Part shown: positions 52,669 to 61,261 of the stretch, in pieces
Position numbering within the stretch: position 1 is the stretch's first letter
How the letters are laid out: each line of letters opens with the position of its first letter
Assembly: GCF_014199615.1 (NCBI RefSeq)
Contig: NZ_JACHOB010000003.1
Location: 62,001 to 126,000, forward strand
Source of the DNA: Parvularcula dongshanensis
GTDB lineage: Bacteria > Pseudomonadota > Alphaproteobacteria > Caulobacterales > Parvularculaceae
Length of the DNA: 64,000 nt
Direction of reading: 5' to 3'
Made by a program: the position numbers and the translations under genes
The notes under the pieces: model-generated
Told to the model about the DNA's origin: nothing
The model's input: only the letters and a program-made list of their open reading frames with translations
The model's database searches: none

Positions 52669-53682
52669 ATGACATTGAAAGTCGGCATCAACGGCTTCGG
52701 CCGCATCGGACGCCTGAGCCTGCGTTCCATCATCGAGAACGGCCGTGACGACATCGAGGTCGTCGCGATCAACGACCTCGGCCCGGTCGAGACCAACGCG
52801 CACCTCCTGCGCTACGACACGATCCACGGCCGCTTCCCGGCCGAGGTCTCGACGGGCGAGGACACGCTCACGGTCAACGGCCATGAGATCAAGGTGATGG
52901 CCGAACGCGACCCCTCCAAGCTCCCCTGGGGAAGCTTGGGCGTCGACATCGTGTTCGAGTGCACCGGCATCTTCACCTCGCCCGACAAGGCGGCGCTGCA
53001 CCTCGAAGGGGGCGCGAAGCGCGTCCTCGTCTCCGCGCCGCTGTCCAAGCCGGTCGACGAGAAGACGGTCGTCTTCGGCGTCAACCACGACACGCTGACG
53101 GCGGACGACAAGATCGTCTCCAACGGTTCGTGCACGACCAACTGCCTCGCGCCGGTGGTCAAGGTCCTGCATGAAGCCGTCGGGATCGAACGCGGCTACA
53201 TGACGACGATCCACTCCTATACGGGCGATCAGCCGACGCTCGATACGATGCACAAGGATCTCTATCGCGCCCGCGCCGCCGCCCAGAACATCATTCCGAC
53301 CTCGACCGGCGCGGCCAAGGCGCTCGGCGAGGTGCTGCCGGAGATGAAGGGGCGGCTCGACGGTTCGGCCGTGCGCGTGCCGACGCCGAACGTCTCGATG
53401 ATCGACCTCGTCTTCGTCCCGTCGAAGGAGACGAGCGTGGACGCGGTCAACGCGGCCGTCCGCGAGGCGGCGGAAGGTCCCCTCAAGGGCGTGCTCGGCT
53501 ACACCGACGAGAAGCTCGTCAGCCATGACTTCAACCACGACCCGCACAGCTCGACCTTCGCCGGCGCGCAGACGCAGATCGTCGATGGCGGCCTCGTCCG
53601 CGTGCTGAGCTGGTACGACAACGAGTGGGGCTTCTCGACCCGGATGGCGGACACCGCGCTCGCCATGGCGAAGTTCCTCTGA
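52669..53682 (+). CDS. gap: Glyceraldehyde-3-phosphate dehydrogenase
   Basis: A 337-residue phosphorylating GAPDH. The NAD fold begins KVGINGFGRIGR, the catalytic cysteine is Cys155 in SNGSCTTNCLAP, and the C-terminus has SWYDNEWGFSTRM. It lies in the order tkt-gap-lipoprotein-pgk-fba, consistent with one transcript serving lower glycolysis/gluconeogenesis. The stop TGA overlaps the CTG that may start the lipoprotein gene. Confidence 0.97.
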   Translation: MTLKVGINGFGRIGRLSLRSIIENGRDDIEVVAINDLGPVETNAHLLRYDTIHGRFPAEVSTGEDTLTVNGHEIKVMAERDPSKLPWGSLGVDIVFECTGIFTSPDKAALHLEGGAKRVLVSAPLSKPVDEKTVVFGVNHDTLTADDKIVSNGSCTTNCLAPVVKVLHEAVGIERGYMTTIHSYTGDQPTLDTMHKDLYRARAAAQNIIPTSTGAAKALGEVLPEMKGRLDGSAVRVPTPNVSMIDLVFVPSKETSVDAVNAAVREAAEGPLKGVLGYTDEKLVSHDFNHDPHSSTFAGAQTQIVDGGLVRVLSWYDNEWGFSTRMADTALAMAKFL

Positions 53683-54137
53683 GCACGCGCAAGCTCGCGC
53701 CGGTGCTTCTTCTCCTCGCCGCTTGCGGCGGCGGGGAAGAGGAGGCCTCGGCGCCGGAACCGCCGATCGTGAACCTTCCCGAGGCGGCGCCCCAAGCGCC
53801 CACGTCGGGCGTGGGCATTCAGGCCGCGGACGGGACCTACCCGTTCCAGGGCTTATGGAACTCGGGTGGTGCCGACTGCGCCGAAGCGCCGGGCAGCACG
53901 CCCATGGCCCCGATCGAGATCACGCCCGCGGGCTTCGTCGGATACGAGAACGCCTGCGCCATCGACTCGGTCACGGTCCTCGAACCCGACGCCCGCTTCG
54001 TCCTCGGCATGAGCTGCGAGGGCGAGGGCGAAGCCTACATGCGGGACGTCACGCTGACCGTCTCGCCAGAAGAGATGCTGGCCGAGGAAGAGGGCGGGGA
54101 ACTGACCGTCTTCGTCCGCTGTGAGGCCACCGAGTAG
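53679..54137 (+). CDS. Small lipoprotein between gap and pgk (non-standard start)
   Basis: An open frame of about 152 residues whose coding character is clear from the lipobox [15 protein letters not shown] (Cys about 16) and a conserved-looking domain with three cysteines in the mature part. No ATG or GTG gives a good start near the signal peptide. CTG 53679, which overlaps the gap stop as CTGA, gives an ideal LSTRKLAP signal start. GTG 53703 would leave almost no basic region, and GTG 53625 lies inside gap. The family is unknown. It is unusual to find it inside a glycolytic run. Confidence 0.6.
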   Translation: MSTRKLAPVLLLLAACGGGEEEASAPEPPIVNLPEAAPQAPTSGVGIQAADGTYPFQGLWNSGGADCAEAPGSTPMAPIEITPAGFVGYENACAIDSVTVLEPDARFVLGMSCEGEGEAYMRDVTLTVSPEEMLAEEEGGELTVFVRCEATE

Positions 54138-54165
54138 AAGCCGGACGACCGGCGAGGAGAACCCA

Positions 54166-55365
54166 ATGGCCCCCTTCAAGACCCTCGACGACCTAGGCGA
54201 TCTTTCCGGCAAGCGCGTCATGGTCCGCGTCGACTTCAACGTGCCGGTGCAGGACGGGAAGGTCTCGGACGCGACCCGGCTCGAGCGCGCCGTGCCGACC
54301 GTGAAGGAGCTGTCCGACAAGGGCGCGAAGGTCATCCTTCTCAGCCACTTCGGACGGCCGAAGGGCCAAGCGGTGGCGGAGATGTCGCTGCGCCCGGTCG
54401 CCGAAGCGTTCGCAGGCGTGCTCGGCAAGCCGGTCGCCTTCGCAGCGGATTCGGTCGGCGGCCCCGCGAACGAGGCGGTCCAGGCGATGAAGCCGGGCGA
54501 CGTCCTCCTTCTCGAGAATACGCGCTTCCACGCGGGCGAGGAGGCGAACGACGAGGTCTACGCCAAGGCGCTGGCGATGAATGCCGACGCCTACGTCAAC
54601 GACGCCTTCTCCGCCGCGCACCGCGCCCACGCCTCGACCGAGTACCTGGCGCAGATCGTCCCCGCCGCCGCTGGCCGCGCGATGCAGCGCGAACTCGACT
54701 ACCTCAACGCGGCGCTCGCGGCGCCCGAACGGCCGGTCATGGCGATCGTCGGCGGGGCCAAGGTCTCGACCAAGCTCGACGTGCTGCAGAACCTCGTCTC
54801 GAAGGCGGACAAGCTGATCGTCGGCGGCGGCATGGCGAACACGTTCCTGCTGGCCATGGGCATGGACGTCGGCAAGTCGCTGGCCGAGCCGGACCTCGTC
54901 TCCACCGCCAAGGAGATCCTGGCGAAGGCGGGCGGCGAAGGCTGCGAGATCATCCTGCCGAAGGACGTGGTGGTCGCCTCGGAGTTCAAGGCGAACGTCG
55001 AGACCGCCGTGCGCGCGGCGGATGCGGTGAAGCCCGGCGAGATGATCCTGGACCTCGGTCCCGACAGCGTCGACGCCTACGCGGAGGCCCTCGAGGGCTG
55101 CAAGACGCTGGTCTGGAACGGGCCCTTGGGCGCCTTCGAGACGCCGCCCTTCCACACGGCGACGGTGGAGCTCGCGAAGTACGCCGCGAAGCTGACGAAG
55201 GGCGGGTCGCTGACTTCGGTCGCAGGCGGCGGCGATACGGTCGCGGCGCTCAACATGGCGGGCGTCGTCGACGAGTTCACCTACGTCTCGACGGCGGGCG
55301 GCGCGTTCCTCGAGTGGATGGAAGGAAAGCCGCTGCCGGGCGTCGACGCGCTGCGCCGGCCCTGA
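54166..55365 (+). CDS. pgk: Phosphoglycerate kinase
   Basis: A 399-residue two-lobed kinase. Visible motifs are [72 protein letters not shown] and [18 protein letters not shown] stands upstream of ATG 54166. Part of the tkt-gap-pgk-fba run. Confidence 0.97.
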   Translation: MAPFKTLDDLGDLSGKRVMVRVDFNVPVQDGKVSDATRLERAVPTVKELSDKGAKVILLSHFGRPKGQAVAEMSLRPVAEAFAGVLGKPVAFAADSVGGPANEAVQAMKPGDVLLLENTRFHAGEEANDEVYAKALAMNADAYVNDAFSAAHRAHASTEYLAQIVPAAAGRAMQRELDYLNAALAAPERPVMAIVGGAKVSTKLDVLQNLVSKADKLIVGGGMANTFLLAMGMDVGKSLAEPDLVSTAKEILAKAGGEGCEIILPKDVVVASEFKANVETAVRAADAVKPGEMILDLGPDSVDAYAEALEGCKTLVWNGPLGAFETPPFHTATVELAKYAAKLTKGGSLTSVAGGGDTVAALNMAGVVDEFTYVSTAGGAFLEWMEGKPLPGVDALRRP

Positions 55366-55449
55366 CATCGACTGCAGACTGCCGCCCCGGCGGCGCGGTT
55401 CTCGCTTATCCTGACCCAAACGGCGCTGAAGCGCCTGGAGGAGACAGGG

Positions 55450-56502
55450 ATGAACGAGAACCGACTGGAAGAGCTTCACGTGGTCGCCCGCGCCATGGTC
55501 GCCCCCGGAAAGGGCATCCTGGCGGCGGACGAGTCGTCCGGGACGATCAAGAAGCGCTTCGACTCGATCGCCGTCGAGAGCACGGAGGAGAGCCGCCGCG
55601 ACTATCGCGAGCTTCTCTTCCGCTCGGAGACCGCGATGCGCGAGCATGTCTCGGGTGTGATTCTCTACGACGAGACGATCCGGCAGAAGGCGGCCGACGG
55701 TACGCCGCTGACAACGCTGATCGAGCAGGCGGGCTCGATCCCCGGGATCAAGGTCGACAAGGGCGCGAAGCCGCTGCCGGGCTGCCCCGGCGAGACGATC
55801 ACTGAGGGCCTCGACGGGCTGCGCGAGCGCCTCTCCGAGTACTACGAACTCGGCGCCCGCTTCGCGAAGTGGCGGGCCGTGATCGACATCGGCGACAACG
55901 GCCAGGGCGGGCGGATGCCGTCCCACACCGCCGTGCATCAGAACGCGCAGGCGCTCGCCCGCTACGCGGCGCTCTGCCAGGAAGCGAACATCGTCCCGAT
56001 CGTTGAGCCCGAGGTCCTGATGGATGGCGGCCACGACATCGACACCTGCTACGAGGTGACGAAGTGGGTGCTGAGCGAGCTCTACCAGGAGCTCTACTAC
56101 GCCCGCGTCGAGCTCGAGGGGACGATCCTGAAGCCGAACATGATCGTTCCCGGCAAGAAGGCGGCGGATCAGTCCTCGCCCGAGGAGATCGCCGAGAAGA
56201 CCGTCCGGTGCTTCCGCAACACGGTGCCCGCCGCCGTGCCGGGGATCGTGTTCCTCTCGGGCGGCCAGTCCGAGGTGGAGGCGACGCGGAACCTCGACGC
56301 GATGAACAGGGCGTACCGGGGCGAGTTGCCGTGGGCGCTGTCGTTCTCCTACGGCCGGGCGCTTCAAACGTCCGCGCTGAAGGCGTGGAGCGGCAAGGCG
56401 GAGAACGTTCGGGCGGCGCAGATCGCCTTCGATCACCGCGCGAAGATGAACGGTCTCGCGCAGCAAGGCGCTTGGTCCGATGCGGTCGAAGAGGCGGCCT
56501 GA
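55450..56502 (+). CDS. fba: Class I fructose-bisphosphate aldolase
   Basis: A 350-residue Schiff-base aldolase. The catalytic lysine is Lys228 in GTILKPNMI. Other class I markers are GILAADESSGTIKKRF, LYDETIRQKAADG, VPIVEPEVLMDGGHDI and FLSGGQSEVEATRNLDAMN. This is the eukaryote-like class I type, not the metal-dependent class II enzyme typical of E. coli. GGAGGAG precedes the start. It closes the carbon-metabolism run. Confidence 0.96.
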   Translation: MNENRLEELHVVARAMVAPGKGILAADESSGTIKKRFDSIAVESTEESRRDYRELLFRSETAMREHVSGVILYDETIRQKAADGTPLTTLIEQAGSIPGIKVDKGAKPLPGCPGETITEGLDGLRERLSEYYELGARFAKWRAVIDIGDNGQGGRMPSHTAVHQNAQALARYAALCQEANIVPIVEPEVLMDGGHDIDTCYEVTKWVLSELYQELYYARVELEGTILKPNMIVPGKKAADQSSPEEIAEKTVRCFRNTVPAAVPGIVFLSGGQSEVEATRNLDAMNRAYRGELPWALSFSYGRALQTSALKAWSGKAENVRAAQIAFDHRAKMNGLAQQGAWSDAVEEAA

Positions 56503-56565
56503 CAGCCGAATTGCGCGGCGCGGGAGCGAGTGCGGGTTTCGGTCCGCTCCGCTAGCGTGCCCCGC

Positions 56566-57624
56566 ATGAGCGAGACGATGGTCAATTCCGAAGACGACCG
56601 CTGGGCCCGCGTGGTCGCGCGCGAGCCTGGCGGGTTCTTCCTGGGGGTTCTCACGACCGGCGTCTTCTGCCGACCCGGCTGCCCGGCCCGGACGCCGCGG
56701 CGGGAGAACGTTCGGTTCTACGACGATGCGCAGGAGGCGCTTCGGGCCGGGTTCAGGCCCTGCCTGAAGTGCCGTCCGATGGGCACGGACCCCACGCTAG
56801 ACCTCGCCGTGCGGGCGGCGCGCGCGATCGAAGCCGACCCCGCGCGGCGGTGGACCGGCGCGGAGCTCAGCGAGGTCGCAGGCCGCGCGCCCCGGACGGT
56901 GCTGCGCGCGTTCGAAGCGGCGCTCGGCGTAACGCCGCGGGCCTTTCGCGACGCGGTGCGCCTGCGCCGCTACGGCGACGCCCTCCGCGGCGGGGCGGAC
57001 GCGACCGAGGCGGGTCTCGACGCAGGCTATGGCGGCGAGGCGGCGCGCCACGAAGGAACGAGAGCACTCGGGATGAGCGCGAACAGCTATGCGAAGGGCG
57101 GGGCGGGCGAGAGCGTCGAGTGGCTGCCGCTCGATACGACCCTCGGGACGATGGTGATCGCCGCGACGGCGAAGGGAATCTGCCTTCTGCGGTTCCTGGA
57201 CGAAGATGCCAGTGCGGCGGCGGTCGTCGCCGGCGCCTATCCGGCCGCGTCGCTGCGGCACGCCGCGCCCGATGCGAGCCTGCGTGCCTGGGGCCAGGCG
57301 GTCGCGGCCTTCGTCGAGAAGGGCGGGCCCCGGCCCGACCTGCCGCTCGACCTTCGCGGGACGGCGTTCCAGCTGCGCGTGTGGCAGGCGCTGCGTGCGC
57401 TCGGCCCCGGCGAGACGGTGACCTATGGCGAGCTCGCGCGGCGGATCGAGGTGCCGGGGGCGGCGAGGGCGGTGGGGGCCGCGAACGGCGCGAACCGCGT
57501 CGCGGTGCTGATCCCCTGCCACCTCGTCGTCGCGGCGGGCGGAAAGCTCGGCGGCTACGCCTGGGGCGAGGCGCGCAAACGGGCGCTGATCGCGGCGGAG
57601 AAGACCACAGCCGCGTCGCGGTAG
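56566..57624 (+). CDS. ada: Ada-type regulator/methylated-DNA methyltransferase
   Basis: A 352-residue three-part protein. The N-terminal zinc domain has Cys35, Cys39, Cys66 and Cys69 (GVFCRPGCPAR...CLKC), which accepts methyl groups from phosphotriesters. An AraC-type helix-turn-helix follows (about 80-170). The C-terminal O6-methylguanine methyltransferase domain has active Cys318 in IPCHLVV. Most members read PCHRV; here the Arg is Leu320. In E. coli Ada, methylation of the zinc domain switches on the adaptive response. ATG 56566 is chosen; ATG 56578 is four codons later. Confidence 0.9.
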   Translation: MSETMVNSEDDRWARVVAREPGGFFLGVLTTGVFCRPGCPARTPRRENVRFYDDAQEALRAGFRPCLKCRPMGTDPTLDLAVRAARAIEADPARRWTGAELSEVAGRAPRTVLRAFEAALGVTPRAFRDAVRLRRYGDALRGGADATEAGLDAGYGGEAARHEGTRALGMSANSYAKGGAGESVEWLPLDTTLGTMVIAATAKGICLLRFLDEDASAAAVVAGAYPAASLRHAAPDASLRAWGQAVAAFVEKGGPRPDLPLDLRGTAFQLRVWQALRALGPGETVTYGELARRIEVPGAARAVGAANGANRVAVLIPCHLVVAAGGKLGGYAWGEARKRALIAAEKTTAASR

Positions 57625-57657
57625 CGCCGAGGGCCCATGAGCCGCTAGAGGCGGCGC

Positions 57658-58032
57658 ATGACCATTCCTCCCTTCCTCGCCGTCGCGACCGGCGGCGCGC
57701 TCGGCGCGCTCGCGCGCTGGTGGACGGCGCGCGCCGTGATCGCCCTTTCGGGCAGCGAGGCGGCGCTCGGCACCTTCGCGGTGAACGTGCTCGGCTCCTT
57801 CGGCCTCGGCCTCTTCGCGGCGGTGCTGCTCGAGCGGCAGAGCCCGCTGGCGCTGCTCGTTCTCGTCGGCTTCTTCGGCGCGTTCACGACCTTCTCGACC
57901 TTCGCGATGGATGCGTTGCGGCTGTTCGAAGAGAGGGGACTGACGCTCGCGGCAGTGTACGTCTTCGGCTCGGTCGCGCTCGCGCTCCTCGTCTTCCTCG
58001 CGGGCGCGGCGCTCGGGAGGAGCTTCGCATGA
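57658..58032 (+). CDS. crcB: Fluoride channel Fluc/CrcB
   Basis: A 124-residue four-helix membrane protein that exports fluoride as a dual-topology dimer. Diagnostic motifs are GGALGALARWW, GTFAVNVLGSFGLG and GFFGAFTTFSTFAMD. No fluoride riboswitch was recognised in the 33-base gap upstream. The stop overlaps the start of the pseudouridine synthase gene (ATGA). Confidence 0.94.
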   Translation: MTIPPFLAVATGGALGALARWWTARAVIALSGSEAALGTFAVNVLGSFGLGLFAAVLLERQSPLALLVLVGFFGAFTTFSTFAMDALRLFEERGLTLAAVYVFGSVALALLVFLAGAALGRSFA

Positions 58033-58982
58033 GCGGCGTCGAGATGGTGACGGTCGCGCGGGCCGATGACGGTCTGCGGCTCGACCGCTGGTTCCGCCAG
58101 CACTACCCGGCCGTGAAGCAGGGGCAGCTTCAGAAGATGCTGCGCAAGGGGCAGGTGCGGGTCGACGGCGCGAAGGTCGAGGCGAACCGCCGGCTCTCTC
58201 CGGGCGAGGTCGTCCGCGTGCCGCCCGTCCCCGCCGCGACGCCGGCCGGGAAGGCGGCGGCCTCGGCGCAGGACCGCGAGGAGATCCGCAGCTTCGTCCT
58301 CTACGAGGACGACCGCCTGATCGCGATCAACAAGCCCTTCGGCCTGCCGGTGCAGGGCGGCTCCGGCGTCGCCCGCCACCTCGACGGGATGCTGGACGGC
58401 CTCGCCAAGGGCGGCGAGCGGCCGCGTCTCGTTCACCGCCTCGACAAGGACACGGGCGGCCTCATGCTGCTGGCGCGCGACAGGCTCGCGGCGAAGGACC
58501 TGACCGAATCGTTCCGCAGGCATCTGATCGAGAAGACCTACTGGGCGCTCGTCGCGGGCGTGCCGCACCCCCTCGAAGGGACGATCGATCTGCCGGTCGA
58601 GAAGGGCGGGCCCGAGGGCGCCGAGCGCATGGGCGCGTCCGAGGGCGGCAAGAAGGCGATCACGGACTATCAGACGGTGGAGATGGCGGCGGGGAAGGCC
58701 GCGTTCCTGGCGCTTCGCCCGCTGACGGGGCGGACCCACCAGCTGCGTGTCCACATGGACGCGATCGGTACGCCCATCGTCGGCGACGGAAAGTATGGCG
58801 GCGAGCGCGCGAAGCTCGAAGGGGTCTCAAAGCGGATGCACCTCTTCTGCCGCACGATGAGCGTGCCGCGCGACGGCAAGCCGCCGCTGGAACTGACCGC
58901 CCCCCTGACGGGGCACATGGCGAAGACCTGGGACTTCTTCGCCTTTCCGAGGGACGTGGAGGTCGAATGGCCGGACCGGTGA
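58029..58982 (+). CDS. RluC-type pseudouridine synthase
   Basis: A 317-residue RluA-family enzyme. An N-terminal S4 RNA-binding domain (LRLDRWFRQHYPAVKQGQLQ) precedes the catalytic domain with Asp in HRLDKDTGGLMLLAR. RTHQLRVHM and DGKYGG are also present. RluC modifies 23S rRNA; the exact target sites here are assumed from the family. It is coupled to crcB upstream and overlaps the ATP12 gene by 16 bases. Confidence 0.9.
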   Translation: MSGVEMVTVARADDGLRLDRWFRQHYPAVKQGQLQKMLRKGQVRVDGAKVEANRRLSPGEVVRVPPVPAATPAGKAAASAQDREEIRSFVLYEDDRLIAINKPFGLPVQGGSGVARHLDGMLDGLAKGGERPRLVHRLDKDTGGLMLLARDRLAAKDLTESFRRHLIEKTYWALVAGVPHPLEGTIDLPVEKGGPEGAERMGASEGGKKAITDYQTVEMAAGKAAFLALRPLTGRTHQLRVHMDAIGTPIVGDGKYGGERAKLEGVSKRMHLFCRTMSVPRDGKPPLELTAPLTGHMAKTWDFFAFPRDVEVEWPDR

Positions 58983-59680
58983 GCGAGCCCGCGAAGGTCC
59001 GCCGATTCTACGAGGCGGCCGGGATCGAGGCCGAGGGGGACGCGTACGCCGTCACGCTAGACGGACGGCGCGCCCGCTCACCCGGACGGCGGGTCCTAGC
59101 CGGGCCGCTGACGCTCGCGGAGGCGATGGCGGCGGAGTGGGCGGGGCAGGGCGAGACGCTCGACATGGCGTCGATGCCGCTGACGCGCCTGCACGGACAG
59201 TTCCTCGACGCGGACGACGAGCAGCGCGCCGCGTGGGGCGAGACCGTCGTCGCCTATGCCGGGTCGGACCTCCTCTGTTATCGCGGCGACGACCGGAAGC
59301 TCGCCGCGCGGCAGGCGGAGGTTTGGCAACCCTTCCTCGACGAGATCGGAGACGCGGCGGGGGACAGCTTCGCGGTCACGGAAGGCATCATGGCCGTTGG
59401 ACAGCCCGAAGGCGTCCTGTCCGGCGTCCGGGGGCTCGTAGCGGACCTGTCCGAGGCGCATCGCTTCGCCGCGCGCCACCTGACGGAGATCACGGGTTCC
59501 GCCGTGCTGGCGCTCGCGGCGATACGCGGGGCAGACCCGGACGCGGTCTTCGCGGCCAGCCGGTTGGACGAGACGTTTCAGGCGGAGCGGTGGGGCGTCG
59601 ATGCGGAGGCCGCCGCCAGGGAAGCGGCGCGGAGGCGCGACTTCGGCGCCGTCGTTCGGTACGCCGCGCTCACGGCGTAA
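58967..59680 (+). CDS. ATP12-family F1-ATPase assembly chaperone
   Basis: A 237-residue protein with the ATP12 pattern: RRFYEAAGIEAEGDAYAVTLDGR at the start, TLAEAMAAEWAGQGE, MPLTRLHGQFLD and YAGSDLLCYRGDD in the middle. In mitochondria ATP12 chaperones the F1 alpha subunit, and alphaproteobacteria carry the bacterial form. The ATP synthase operon is not in the window. It runs together with crcB and the pseudouridine synthase by overlaps. Confidence 0.88.
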   Translation: MAGPVSEPAKVRRFYEAAGIEAEGDAYAVTLDGRRARSPGRRVLAGPLTLAEAMAAEWAGQGETLDMASMPLTRLHGQFLDADDEQRAAWGETVVAYAGSDLLCYRGDDRKLAARQAEVWQPFLDEIGDAAGDSFAVTEGIMAVGQPEGVLSGVRGLVADLSEAHRFAARHLTEITGSAVLALAAIRGADPDAVFAASRLDETFQAERWGVDAEAAAREAARRRDFGAVVRYAALTA

Positions 59681-59684
59681 GCGC

Positions 59685-60782
59685 TCAGCGGACGTAGCGC
59701 CGCTCGACCCTGGCCCCGATGCTCGTGAGGAGCTCGTAGGAGATCGTACCGGCGAGGCGCGCGAGGCGATCGACCGGCACATGCGGTCCGAAGAGTTCGG
59801 CCCGGTCGCCGACCTTCACGTCTTCGGCCTCGGTCACGTCGACGATCAGGAGGTCCATCGAGACCTTGCCGGCGACGGGGCATTCCCGGCCGCCGAGCCA
59901 TACCACGCCCTTGTTCGACAGGTGACGCGGGTAGCCGTCCGCATAGCCGATCGCGAGGGTCGCGAGGCGGCTTTCGTGCGGCGCCCGCCAGATGCCGTCA
60001 TAGCCCGCGGTGTCGCCGCGCGCGACGGTCCTGACCGTGAGGACGGGCGCGGTAAGCGTCGCGACGGGCTCAAGCGCCGAAGCCGGGTCGGCGTCCGGCG
60101 CCCCGCCGTAAAGGGCGATGCCGGCACGCACGAGGCCCTCGGCCGGGCTGTTCGGCAGGAAGAGGCCGCCCGATGCCGAGAGGCTGAACTTCGCACGGGG
60201 GAAAGCCTGCAGGCACTCCGCGACGGTGTCCTCGAACAGGAGGGTCTGCGCGCGGTTCTGCGCCGCGGCGGGGGTGCCTGCGTGGCTCAGATGCATGAGG
60301 ACGAGGCGGACGTCGTCCTTGTCGAGGCCGGTCCGCTTGCAGAAGCCCAGAAGGTCCTCGGGCGGAATGCCGAGGCGGTTCATGCCGACGTCGACGCCGA
60401 TGGCGCATGGCTCTTCGCGCCTGGCCCACGCGACCGCTTCTTCGGCGGTGTTCAGGACGGGACGCAGCTCCGCCATGTCGTAGCGAGCGTCGTCCGCCGG
60501 GTTGTAGCCGTTGAGGACGTAGAGATCGACCGGATCGATGCCGGGTTTGTTGATCGCGCCCCTGACGCGCTCGGCGCCGTAGGCGTAGGCGACGAACATG
60601 GTCCGTACGCCGCAACGCTCGGCGAGGTGTCGCGCGACGTCCGGCGCACCGAGGCCGTAGGCGTCCGCCTTGACCACCGTGGCGACCTCGGCACCGCCCG
60701 CGCGGGCGCGGAGCGCCTCGAGGTTGCGGCCTAGGGCGGCGAGGTCGACGGTAAGGGCGGGGCGATTCGGCGGTAGCGGCAC
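59685..60782 (-). CDS. alr: Alanine racemase
   Basis: A 365-residue PLP enzyme that makes D-alanine for peptidoglycan. The PLP lysine is Lys38 in VVKADAYGLG, and the second catalytic base region is TAGYDGIWRAP. It starts with GTG 60782, seven bases after the upstream response-regulator gene, so it is probably on the same message. Length is normal. Confidence 0.94.
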   Translation of the reverse strand: MPLPPNRPALTVDLAALGRNLEALRARAGGAEVATVVKADAYGLGAPDVARHLAERCGVRTMFVAYAYGAERVRGAINKPGIDPVDLYVLNGYNPADDARYDMAELRPVLNTAEEAVAWARREEPCAIGVDVGMNRLGIPPEDLLGFCKRTGLDKDDVRLVLMHLSHAGTPAAAQNRAQTLLFEDTVAECLQAFPRAKFSLSASGGLFLPNSPAEGLVRAGIALYGGAPDADPASALEPVATLTAPVLTVRTVARGDTAGYDGIWRAPHESRLATLAIGYADGYPRHLSNKGVVWLGGRECPVAGKVSMDLLIVDVTEAEDVKVGDRAELFGPHVPVDRLARLAGTISYELLTSIGARVERRYVR

Positions 60783-60789
60783 GTGGGCC

Positions 60790-61194
60790 TCAGCCCGCGC
60801 CGATGGCCACGACGGCCTTCAACAGCGCCGTCGGCCAAACTGGCTTGGAGAGGGCGTCGGCACCCGGATAGCGTTCGCGGAGCTCGCCCGCGTCGGCGTG
60901 CCCGGAATGGAAGACGAAGCCGATGCCCGCGGCGCGTAGCGCGTCGGCCAGAGGATAGACGTCGCCGTCGGCGAGCCGGACGTCCAGCACGGCGGCATCG
61001 AAGCCTTGGTGCAGGAGTTCGAGCCCTGCCGCGACGCTGTCCACCACGGTCACGAGGGCGCCGCGTTCCTCGAACTCCATCTGGAGCCCGAGCGCGATGA
61101 GGAACTCGTCCTCTGCGAGCAGGATGCGCGCGCCCTCGAGCTCGAGGGGCGGGGCGCCATCAGAAGCGTCTTCAGTAACGCGCAGAGCCTGCAT
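60790..61194 (-). CDS. Single-domain response regulator
   Basis: A 134-residue receiver protein with AEDEF (acidic pair), Asp71 in AVLDVRLADGD as phospho-acceptor, and SKPVW holding the Lys. No output domain. It sits upstream of alr with a 7-base gap on the same strand. A link to D-alanine production is possible from position only. It resembles the receiver at 31016-31417 in size and style. Confidence 0.86.
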   Translation of the reverse strand: MQALRVTEDASDGAPPLELEGARILLAEDEFLIALGLQMEFEERGALVTVVDSVAAGLELLHQGFDAAVLDVRLADGDVYPLADALRAAGIGFVFHSGHADAGELRERYPGADALSKPVWPTALLKAVVAIGAG

Positions 61195-61261
61195 CCGCCT
61201 GCATTAGGCATGCGAGCGTAAACATGTCGCTACACACCCTCAGGCCCTCCCGCATCCGTGA

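Noticed and set aside
54193-56466. 757-residue minus-strand frame antisense to pgk and fba
   Set aside because: Shadow frame; both real genes are unmistakable on the plus strand.
57625-57657. Fluoride riboswitch before crcB
   Set aside because: The gap is only 33 bases and the conserved riboswitch core is not present there or in the end of ada.
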